Of a stretch of 6,885 nucleotides of DNA, positions 1 through 4,744 are shown one piece after another. The position numbers were made by a program, and so were the translations under genes. Origin of the DNA: Desulfurococcales archaeon. GTDB taxonomy: Archaea > Thermoproteota > Thermoprotei_A > Sulfolobales > NBVN01. Location: the NCBI GenBank assembly GCA_023255965.1, contig JAGDWE010000066.1, positions 1 to 6,885 of the forward strand. The letters run 5' to 3'. Numbering within the stretch: the stretch's first letter is position 1; each line of letters begins with the position of its first letter. The notes under the pieces were generated by a model that did not search any database, was not told the origin of the DNA, and saw nothing but the letters and a program-made list of their open reading frames with translations.

Positions 1-27
1 GCCGTGAGATATAAGAGGAATAAGTAA
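1..27 (+). CDS. Possible C-terminal end of an upstream gene (partial)
   Basis: Frame 1 is open from the left edge for eight codons, reading AVRYKRNK, and ends in TAA at 25-27. The other two forward frames stop within the first 12 bases. A basic tail of this kind is common at the C-terminus of archaeal proteins, but eight residues cannot identify a family, and an open stretch this short occurs easily by chance. The sequence to the left of the window would settle it. Confidence 0.25.
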   Translation, partial: AVRYKRNK

Positions 28-164
28 GGACCGTTGTTTAGGTGATTTTTGGATTCCTCCGGCTATTTCGGATCTTCAAGAGCACCTTAGACTCCATGCC
101 ATCTTAGTATGAGCACATATGATGCGCTATGCCTACCTAATCCCATCGCTAGCCAACCGAGGCG

Positions 165-173
165 CTTATATAA
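165..173 (+). promoter_or_regulatory. TATA box of the GC-rich RNA candidate
   Basis: The string CTTATATAA is a near-ideal archaeal TATA box. The usual start 24-28 bp downstream falls at about 193-197, exactly where the GC-rich block begins. The agreement in spacing supports transcription rightward into that block. No start has been measured. Confidence 0.5.
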
Positions 174-194
174 CAGGGCCACCATGTACGCGTT

Positions 195-305
195 GGGGCC
201 TGTGAGCTGATGAGCCATTGGCGAGGGACGAGGCCCTGTGAACCGCTGTTCGCCGATGGCCGGGGCCGCAGGCGGGCAGGGGGATCGAAAGGCGGGGTGA
301 ACCCA
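195..305 (+). ncRNA. Unidentified GC-rich structured RNA candidate
   Basis: This 111-base block is 78/111 G or C (70%), far above the neighbouring genes. It folds into one long rod. The outer helix pairs GCCTGTG (198-204) with CGCAGGC (267-273), 7 bp with one G-U. After an internal loop of 9 and 6 bases, the upper helix pairs GCCATTGGCGA (214-224) with TCGCCGATGGC (250-260), 11 bp with one G-U. A small AGGG/CCCT helix can form in the apical part. A 3' hairpin GGG-TGAA-CCC lies at 295-304. A TATA box sits about 27 bp before the block. I looked for SRP RNA (helix 8 motif), RNase P RNA, 5S rRNA, tRNA, C/D and H/ACA signatures and found none convincing. The strand is chosen from the TATA box; the ends are approximate. 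Confidence 0.45.
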
Positions 306-480
306 TGGAAACAAAAATAGCAAAATAATGGGCATGGGCGACCACTTAAAAACTCACCTATCCTAGGGCTGTAGCGCCTCTCTCAACACTTTAAATCGCT
401 TCCAGCTATTTCAAGCGCCTTTATGGTTATTAGATATCGAGGTAATTCGTCTACGACCAATACTAATTCATCACTACAAC

Positions 481-660
481 GTGAGTAGGTAGGACTAGAA
501 CCCAGGTAGGCGCGTGGTTACCGTGGGGTCTTCGGGGGACTGCAGGTCTGTAAGCCCCTAGGAAGCTGTGGGCGAGCTAATGCTGTGGGAGATCCGCAGG
601 AGGCATGGCGACTCACTAACAAGAATTACTTGGTTGGCTGAGAGCGCTTCAATCAATAAG
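481..660. other. Second structured GC-rich stretch, possible RNA
   Basis: Several helices can be drawn. GTGAGT (481-486) pairs perfectly with ACTCAC (611-616) and would close a 136-base domain. CTGTGG (583-588) pairs with CCGCAG (594-599) around a five-base loop. CTCACTAACAAG (612-623) pairs with CTTGGTTGGCTGAG (629-642) with small bulges, as an alternative to the closing helix. The string GCTGTGGG occurs twice, at 565-572 and 582-589, so the short hairpin has two possible partners. I could not find a good TATA box for either strand or match it to a known RNA. tRNA and RNase P readings were tried and failed at key positions. Confidence 0.3.
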
Positions 661-662
661 CT

Positions 663-718
663 CGTCAGAACTCCGCTTACACATCAACCCTCAGGCCCAA
701 AGGTCTTCATCATCTACT
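663..718 (-). ncRNA. C/D box 2'-O-methylation guide sRNA
   Basis: Read on the minus strand, all four boxes occur in order. C box ATGATGA is at 707-713, then a 12-nt guide (695-706), D' box CTGA (691-694), a 4-nt spacer, C' box TGATGTG (680-686), an 11-nt guide (669-679) and D box CTGA (665-668). This is the compact double-guide layout of archaeal C/D sRNAs, which assemble with L7Ae, Nop5 and fibrillarin to methylate RNA. By the fifth-base rule, the D' guide directs methylation of the first A in GCCCAAAGGTCT, and the D guide the second C of the CC pair's first base in AACTCCGC (fifth target base, C). Both targets resemble neighbouring segments of archaeal 23S rRNA as I remember it (GCCCAAAGGTC and, a little downstream, TCAGAACTCCGC). 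A minus-strand TATA box at 741-751 is correctly spaced. The exact transcript ends are estimates. Confidence 0.8.
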
Positions 719-728
719 GTTTTTTAAG
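719..728 (+). promoter_or_regulatory. TATA box of the radical SAM gene
   Basis: The string GTTTTTTAAG resembles crenarchaeal TATA boxes. A start about 26 bp downstream, at 749-752, gives a leader of only 6-9 nt before the TTG at 758, so the mRNA would be nearly leaderless; no Shine-Dalgarno-like sequence precedes the start. Confidence 0.45.
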
Positions 729-740
729 TTGCTGAAAGTA

Positions 741-751
741 TTATTTTTTAT
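741..751 (-). promoter_or_regulatory. TATA box of the C/D sRNA
   Basis: On the minus strand this reads CATAAAAAATAA. A start 25-28 bp downstream falls near 718-720, which leaves about six bases before the C box, the usual arrangement for archaeal C/D sRNAs. It lies inside the short region that also serves the divergent radical SAM gene. Confidence 0.5.
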
Positions 752-757
752 GAGATC

Positions 758-1819
758 TTGAAGCCGAGCCAATATTATGAGGTAATTAATGAAAGCATCA
801 TTAGGTGCGTGGTCTGTGAGAGGAAGTGTATTCTGAAGAGCAACGATGTAGGCCTCTGTAGGAATTACATGAATTTAAATGGATCGCTAGTCCACATAGG
901 TTATGGAGTGATAAGCGCTATTGAGTCTCGACCCATAGAGATTAAGCCATTATACCATTACTGGCCCAATAGCACCTCGCTCACCTTCTCAGGCTACGGA
1001 TGCAACTTCTACTGTCCATGGTGTCAGAACTACCATCTAAGCTTCTCTAGTCCGCCTAAGGACGTCCCTAGGGTAAGTCCTGAAGATCTAGTTAGGGAGG
1101 CACTACTTAATCGTGATGAGGGTCTGTGCGCGAGCTTCAATGAGCCGACGACGTTATTTGATTACCTATTAGATGTATTTAGCTTAGGTAGTAGGGAGGG
1201 ATTGTATGGAAGCATAGTTACCAACGGCTACTTAACTGCTAGGGCGTTAAAGGCGTTGGTGGATGTAGGAGTTGATGGCTACTCGATAGATATTAAGGGA
1301 TGCCCTGGGAGTAGAGGTAGGGCCTTAGGGAGCGTCGAACATGAAGTTATATTCAGGAACGCGAAGTACTTAATTAATTTAGGTGCACATGTTGAGATGG
1401 TATTCCTCGTTGTTACGGGGTTCAATGATGACTGGGAGTGCTTTAAGTGGGTTATAGATAAACACCTAAATTACTTAGGACAGGAAATACCGCTGCATAT
1501 AAATAAATATTATCCAGCTAATTACTGGCATAAGCCTGAGCCGCCGCTTAATAAATTAGTTGAGTTTAGGGACTACGCATTAAGTCAGGGAATCAGCTAT
1601 GTTTATATAGGCAACGTGGGTAGCACTGAATTCGAAAGTACAAAGTGTCCTAGATGCGGTAAGACCTTAATAGTAAGGTCTTGGTTTAGGGTCAGGTATT
1701 ATGGGCTAACACCTGATGGTAGATGTCCTAGATGTGGCCTTAAAATATATTTAAGAGGGGGGTATGTGGATAAGGGAAAGGGTAGAGGTCGTACAATCAA
1801 TTTAAAGCCATCCACGTAG
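758..1819 (+). CDS. amrS: AmmeMemoRadiSam-type radical SAM enzyme (AmrS)
   Basis: A 353-residue radical SAM protein of the PflA-like COG1180 group. An N-terminal four-cysteine segment (C17, C20, C24, C34) is followed by the cluster motif CNFYCPWC (C82, C86, C89; the CxxxCxxC that binds the 4Fe-4S cluster and SAM), then SFNEPTT (126-132), VTNGY (154-158) and DIK (178-180), all usual in this group. The C-terminus has a zinc-ribbon-like pair, CPRC (297-300) and CPRC (323-326), which marks the AmrS subfamily and separates it from pyruvate formate-lyase activases. The family is named for its association with AMMECR1 and Memo domain proteins; its substrate is not firmly known to me, and neither partner is in this window. 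The start is TTG at 758: an ATG at 750 is out of frame and stops after three codons, and an in-frame stop lies at 725-727. The last 18 bp overlap the end of the convergent glutamate dehydrogenase gene. Confidence 0.88.
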   Translation: MKPSQYYEVINESIIRCVVCERKCILKSNDVGLCRNYMNLNGSLVHIGYGVISAIESRPIEIKPLYHYWPNSTSLTFSGYGCNFYCPWCQNYHLSFSSPPKDVPRVSPEDLVREALLNRDEGLCASFNEPTTLFDYLLDVFSLGSREGLYGSIVTNGYLTARALKALVDVGVDGYSIDIKGCPGSRGRALGSVEHEVIFRNAKYLINLGAHVEMVFLVVTGFNDDWECFKWVIDKHLNYLGQEIPLHINKYYPANYWHKPEPPLNKLVEFRDYALSQGISYVYIGNVGSTEFESTKCPRCGKTLIVRSWFRVRYYGLTPDGRCPRCGLKIYLRGGYVDKGKGRGRTINLKPST

Positions 1820-3076
1820 CTTCATGGCCCTGTATATCCTTTCTAGGGACAGAACTAAGGCTGCATCCCTCATAGTCATTGATTTATTAGCTGATCGTAA
1901 TTCCTCAAACTTCTTCCAAGTTCTTAAGAAGTTGTTCTTCATTATCCTCTCTAACTTAGCTCTGGTTTCATCTTCATCCCATATATACCACTGCAGGTTC
2001 TCAACCCACTCAAGGTAACTCATGATCACGCCACCGGCATTTGCTAGGAAGTCGGGTGCTATTATGACACCGCGTTCACTTAGCTTTGCTTCGGCCTCAG
2101 GGGTCGTAGGGCCGTTAGCTCCCTCAACTATGATCTTAGCTTTAATTTTGTGGTAATTATCTAGCGTTATCTGATTCTCCATCGCGTCGGGCCCTAAAAT
2201 ATCAGCATCCACGTATAGAGGTGCCTGAGGGTCAGGTATTTTCTCGCCCTTCGGGTAGTTAATGACTTTACCGGTGGTGTTCTTCACCTTCATGGCCAGC
2301 TCTATATCAATTCCTTCAGGTACGTAGACGGTACCGCTAGTATCACTAATAGCTACTACCTTAGCGCCCATTTTAGATACGAAGTACGCGTGCCACTGAC
2401 CGGTGTTGCCAAATCCTTGGATAGCTACTTTCTTCCCCTCCAACCCTCCTAATAACTCATTAGCAAGCTCCCTACTGACAACTGCGCATCCAAACCCCGT
2501 AGCGTACTCCCTCACAGGATTACCCCATAATTCCGGCGGCTTAGCTGTGAATACAGCTGGTGAGTTACGCCCTACTAGTTTGCTGTACTCATCAACCATC
2601 CAGGCCATAGTCTGCGCCGTTGTACCAACATCAGGTGCCGGTATATCGATGTACTCGCCTAGTACGTCCCTTAAAGCCCTAGCATAGCCACGGCATAGTG
2701 CCTCTAATTCCCTAATAGATAGTTCCTTAGGATTAACTCTAACAGCTCCTTTAGCACCTCCATAAGGTATTCCAGCCAACGAGTTCTTTAGAGTCATAAT
2801 TGTTGCGAGAGCTATATCGTCTTCTAAAGTGACTTCGGGATGGAATCTAATACCGCCCTTGTACGGACCTAATGCGCTGTTATGTTGTACTCTATACCCT
2901 TCAAACACCTTTAATTTACCACTGTCCATCTTGACAGGTATCTTAACGATCACCACGCGTTCTGGCCTACTAATCAACTCATAGAATTCCTCTGGGAAGC
3001 CACCTAACTCACACCCTCTCCTAATTATCTTTAGGACGTTATCTAGGAATTGACTTCTTTGAGTACTTGCGTTCAT
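1802..3076 (-). CDS. gdhA: Glutamate dehydrogenase (Glu/Leu/Phe/Val family)
   Basis: A 424-residue cytosolic enzyme, the normal length for archaeal hexameric glutamate dehydrogenase, which interconverts glutamate and 2-oxoglutarate plus ammonia with NAD(P). The substrate domain has YKGGIRFHP (72-80), TLKNSLAGIPYGGAKGAV (95-112) with the catalytic lysine at 109 and a substrate lysine at 97, and PAPDVGT (146-152) with the conserved aspartate 149. The Rossmann domain starts at VAIQGFGNTGQ (217-227) and its second strand ends in SDTSG (244-248); Asp245 there suggests, without proving, a preference for NAD. EGANGPTTPEA (318-328) and PDFLANAGGVIMSYLEW (341-357) close the active site. One deviation: DILGPDAMENQIT (292-304) has Gly and Asp where relatives usually have Val/Ile and Ala. 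The ATG at 3076 has a TATA box 35 bp upstream, giving a leader of about eight bases. Amino acid specificity within the family cannot be proved from sequence alone. Confidence 0.95.
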   Translation of the reverse strand: MNASTQRSQFLDNVLKIIRRGCELGGFPEEFYELISRPERVVIVKIPVKMDSGKLKVFEGYRVQHNSALGPYKGGIRFHPEVTLEDDIALATIMTLKNSLAGIPYGGAKGAVRVNPKELSIRELEALCRGYARALRDVLGEYIDIPAPDVGTTAQTMAWMVDEYSKLVGRNSPAVFTAKPPELWGNPVREYATGFGCAVVSRELANELLGGLEGKKVAIQGFGNTGQWHAYFVSKMGAKVVAISDTSGTVYVPEGIDIELAMKVKNTTGKVINYPKGEKIPDPQAPLYVDADILGPDAMENQITLDNYHKIKAKIIVEGANGPTTPEAEAKLSERGVIIAPDFLANAGGVIMSYLEWVENLQWYIWDEDETRAKLERIMKNNFLRTWKKFEELRSANKSMTMRDAALVLSLERIYRAMKLRGWL

Positions 3077-3104
3077 GTTTTCACAAATAAATGTTTATTC
3101 GGCT

Positions 3105-3118
3105 ATTTTAAAAATTTT
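3105..3118 (-). promoter_or_regulatory. Promoter of glutamate dehydrogenase
   Basis: On the minus strand the element reads AAATTTTTAAAATA and is preceded by a purine-rich GGGAAAA that fits a B recognition element. Its centre is about 35 bp before the ATG, so transcription should begin near 3084. This gives GDH its own promoter rather than dependence on the upstream ComB-like gene. Confidence 0.55.
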
Positions 3119-3134
3119 CCCTTAGGATGATGTG

Positions 3135-3171
3135 ATTTGATATAAAATTCATTAATTACGTAATTTGATAT
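3135..3171. promoter_or_regulatory. Palindrome and direct repeats upstream of GDH
   Basis: A perfect 12-bp palindrome, AATTACGTAATT, lies at 3154-3165, about 40 bp upstream of the GDH TATA box. ATTTGATAT is repeated exactly at 3135-3143 and 3163-3171, 28 bp apart, and the second copy overlaps the palindrome. This may be a binding site for a dimeric regulator (Lrp/AsnC proteins often control glutamate metabolism in archaea), but AT-rich DNA produces such repeats by chance and no regulator is known here. Confidence 0.3.
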
Positions 3172-3210
3172 TAAATAAATAGATTTTTAGCTTGTTAAAA
3201 CGATGTAGAG

Positions 3211-3942
3211 TTAGAGTCTTACTATAGCGCCATTAATGAGCTTTGGAATAACGTTTAATGAGTTAAAACTACATGCGAACTCAACATCCTTGCTCCTTCC
3301 GGTCTTCCATAGGAATGAGCCATGACGTCCTAATTTAACTACATCAATTAATTTATTCTTAGTGATTATTGAGTCAAATAAGTGTGACGCAGCTATCGCT
3401 TCATCGCCTAATTCTACGCTAGTTAATTTGCTTAATTCGAGTATTATGGCACCACCGCCTAGGAAATCCTCAAGAGAGAATTTAGTTCTCCTATATCCGG
3501 CGCATACGATGTTAACGGTGTTTACATTTAACTCCTTAATAGCTCTAGCCACGTATTTGGCGTTCGCTATGGAGCCTATGAATACGTTATTAAGTCCTAG
3601 TTTAAGAGCCTCATCAACTATTAACGCACCTGACGTGGTTCTAATGACCAGTTCACCGCTACCTACCCCATACCTACTTACCCAATTCATCAATTCCGTC
3701 GGCGAGTTATCTAGGTCCGCACTAATAGGTTTAACTCCTTCAACCTCAGCTAGTAACAGAGCCTTAATCTTTCTAGAGAATTCTATGGCCTTGCCAATGT
3801 CTGAGAATACGTATATCTTACTAAATCCGATGCTTAATGCGGCAGCAACCGTAGTGGAGAATCTAAGTACGTCAACCACTATATAGGCATCAGCCTTGAA
3901 TTCCTTTAACCCCTCCACATACCACGTAATATCAACGTACAT
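3211..3942 (-). CDS. comB: ComB-like 2-phosphosulfolactate phosphatase family protein
   Basis: A 243-residue protein with the hallmarks of the ComB family (COG2045), a magnesium-dependent phosphatase whose founding member removes phosphate from 2-phospho-3-sulfolactate in coenzyme M synthesis. Recognisable blocks are VVDVLRFSTT (22-31), EVEGVKPISADLDNSPTE (66-83), RTTSGA (101-106), CAGYRRTKFSLEDFLGGG (147-164) and LGDEA (178-182), ending in a segment of the type KDVEFACSFNSLNVIPKL (218-235). The length is normal. Family assignment is firm, substrate is not: a non-methanogen would not need coenzyme M, so it may act on sulfolactate metabolism or another phosphoester. The ATG at 3942 has AGG directly before it and a TATA element 35 bp upstream. 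A 134-bp gap separates it from GDH, which has its own promoter, so the two need not be one operon. Confidence 0.85.
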   Translation of the reverse strand: MYVDITWYVEGLKEFKADAYIVVDVLRFSTTVAAALSIGFSKIYVFSDIGKAIEFSRKIKALLLAEVEGVKPISADLDNSPTELMNWVSRYGVGSGELVIRTTSGALIVDEALKLGLNNVFIGSIANAKYVARAIKELNVNTVNIVCAGYRRTKFSLEDFLGGGAIILELSKLTSVELGDEAIAASHLFDSIITKNKLIDVVKLGRHGSFLWKTGRSKDVEFACSFNSLNVIPKLINGAIVRL

Positions 3943-3971
3943 CCTGAATCATTATTGAATTAGGGGTTAGG

Positions 3972-3980
3972 ATTATAAAT
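3972..3980. promoter_or_regulatory. Shared TATA element between divergent genes
   Basis: ATTATAAAT reads as ATTTATAAT on the other strand, so it can serve as a TATA box in both directions. It lies 35 bp from the ComB-like ATG (3942) and about 48 bp from the PHP gene start (4024). No other good TATA box is visible in the 81-bp gap. Leftward transcription would begin near 3950, rightward near 4002. Confidence 0.45.
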
Positions 3981-4012
3981 TCTCAGGTAATCACTAATGC
4001 GTAGATAATGAT

Positions 4013-4019
4013 GGGGTAT
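4013..4019 (+). promoter_or_regulatory. Ribosome binding site of the PHP gene
   Basis: GGGGTAT ends four bases before the TTG at 4024. Two nearby ATGs (4008 and 4011) are out of frame and an in-frame stop sits at 4009-4011, so this site and the TTG fix the start. The same heptamer precedes the helicase gene. Confidence 0.4.
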
Positions 4020-4023
4020 TGAT

Positions 4024-4704
4024 TTGAAGTTAGTATGCGACCTACATATTCATTCGATAGTGAGCGATGGCTCTTTACATCCAGCCGATATAGTTAATGT
4101 GTCTAAGTCGAGGTCGGTTAAAGTTATTTCAATAACTGATCACAACACCTTCCTAGGAAGCATAGTTGCAAGTAAATACATGGATAAGACTCAGCTACTT
4201 ATATATGGGGCGGAATTCATGACTTACGTTGGTGAGGTGTTATTGTTATGTCCTAATAAGATTGAGGGGGTTAATACGCTACGTGATTTAAATACATTGA
4301 TCGACTTAGGGAGGAGTAATAACTGTTTAGTAGTACCTCCACACCCATACGATATCTTAAGGCTTGGCATAGGAAACCTCGTTAAGCTGGATGTATGGGA
4401 CGCAGTTGAAGTCTTCAACGCATCAAGCGACCCTATCTCAAACCTCATTACATATTTAGCTGTAATGAAATCAAACAAGCCTCTACTAGCTAATTCGGAC
4501 GCCCATGTCGCTGAGCTGATAGGTGCTTCGTATAGCATAGTTGATGTGGATGATTTTACAGTAGATGACGTATTAGAGTCCATTAGGGGATTTAGGGTTC
4601 AGCCAGTAATGAAGTACTCTATTACAGGCAGCATCTCTAGGCTTAGTTGGGGTTTAAAGAAGTTCATACATCATAGATGCAAAACCGGGTACTGCAGACT
4701 TTAA
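4024..4704 (+). CDS. PHP-domain metal-dependent phosphoesterase
   Basis: A 226-residue protein of the polymerase and histidinol phosphatase (PHP) superfamily, whose members hydrolyse phosphoesters with a two- or three-metal centre in a distorted TIM barrel. The metal ligands are all visible: DLHIHSIVSDG (6-16; H8, H10, D15), ITDHN (37-41; D39, H40), GAEF (62-65; E64), PPHPYD (105-110; H107), EVFNAS (129-134; E129) and NSDAHV (157-162; D159, H161). It is a stand-alone PHP domain with no polymerase or other domain, so it should be an active enzyme; the substrate cannot be told from sequence (nucleotide, phosphosugar and histidinol phosphate are all possible). The tail, CKTGYCRL, carries two cysteines. 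Translation starts at TTG. It diverges from the ComB-like gene and lies 40 bp before the helicase, so co-transcription with the helicase is likely. Confidence 0.88.
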   Translation: MKLVCDLHIHSIVSDGSLHPADIVNVSKSRSVKVISITDHNTFLGSIVASKYMDKTQLLIYGAEFMTYVGEVLLLCPNKIEGVNTLRDLNTLIDLGRSNNCLVVPPHPYDILRLGIGNLVKLDVWDAVEVFNASSDPISNLITYLAVMKSNKPLLANSDAHVAELIGASYSIVDVDDFTVDDVLESIRGFRVQPVMKYSITGSISRLSWGLKKFIHHRCKTGYCRL

Positions 4705-4731
4705 AACCATATCCATACTTAATCTGTAGTT

Positions 4732-4739
4732 AGGGGTAT
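4732..4739 (+). promoter_or_regulatory. Ribosome binding site pointing to a CTG start
   Basis: AGGGGTAT ends five bases before CTG at 4745. GGGGTAT in the same position precedes the TTG of the PHP gene, which supports 4745 as the start of the helicase. TATAAG within it also resembles a TATA box, but that would place the transcript start after the helicase N-terminus. Confidence 0.35.
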
Positions 4740-4744
4740 AAGTA

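Larger units (their letters stand above)
28..757. other. 730-bp noncoding region with RNA-like elements
   Basis: No convincing protein gene lies here on either strand; the open frames are short and lack conserved motifs, including an 82-codon minus-strand frame at 87-335 that is a by-product of GC-rich DNA. The region is patchy in composition: AT-leaning from 28 to 190, about 70% GC from 195 to 305, AT-leaning from 306 to 480, GC-rich from 481 to 610, and T-rich from 719 to 750. In a hyperthermophile with AT-leaning genes such GC islands usually mark structured RNAs. The three RNA candidates inside are listed separately. In 28-160 and 306-480 I see only scattered TATA-like strings (for example at 345-352 on the minus strand and 389-396) with no recognisable transcript behind them. 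Confidence 0.6.

Noticed and set aside
205..270. C/D box or H/ACA reading of the GC-rich RNA
   Set aside because: A C-like CTGATGA exists at 207-213 but no D box follows; no ACA lies 14-16 nt beyond the internal loop.
119..319. Short plus-strand frames beginning at 119, 184 and 211 (8-36 codons)
   Set aside because: They end quickly, and the longest is an Arg/Gly-rich translation of the GC-rich RNA block, as expected from noncoding GC-rich DNA.
87..335. 82-codon minus-strand open frame
   Set aside because: It crosses the GC-rich RNA candidate, has no family resemblance or promoter at suitable spacing, and its composition changes abruptly along its length.
430..474. Second minus-strand C/D sRNA starting at GTGATGA (468-474)
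   Set aside because: The C box is perfect, but no CTGA box follows on that strand at a usable distance.
481..616. Intron-containing or split tRNA
   Set aside because: GTGAGT/ACTCAC could be an acceptor stem and GGGTTCTAGTCC on the minus strand a T arm, but the T stem has a mismatch, and no D arm or anticodon arm fits on either strand.
505..690. Plus-strand RNase P RNA of minimal type
   Set aside because: CAGAACTCCGCTTAC (666-680) resembles conserved region V, GGAAG (561-565) resembles region I, and CGAGC/GCTCG (573-577/660-664) could be helix P5. However, the central P4 helix pairs poorly, no P1 or promoter could be found, and the same bases are fully explained by the guide and D box of the minus-strand sRNA.
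1824..4583. Secondary open frames inside GDH, ComB-like and PHP genes
   Set aside because: They are opposite-strand shadows of well-supported genes (1824-2018, 2403-2687, 3362-3886, 4224-4583) and lack motifs or promoters.
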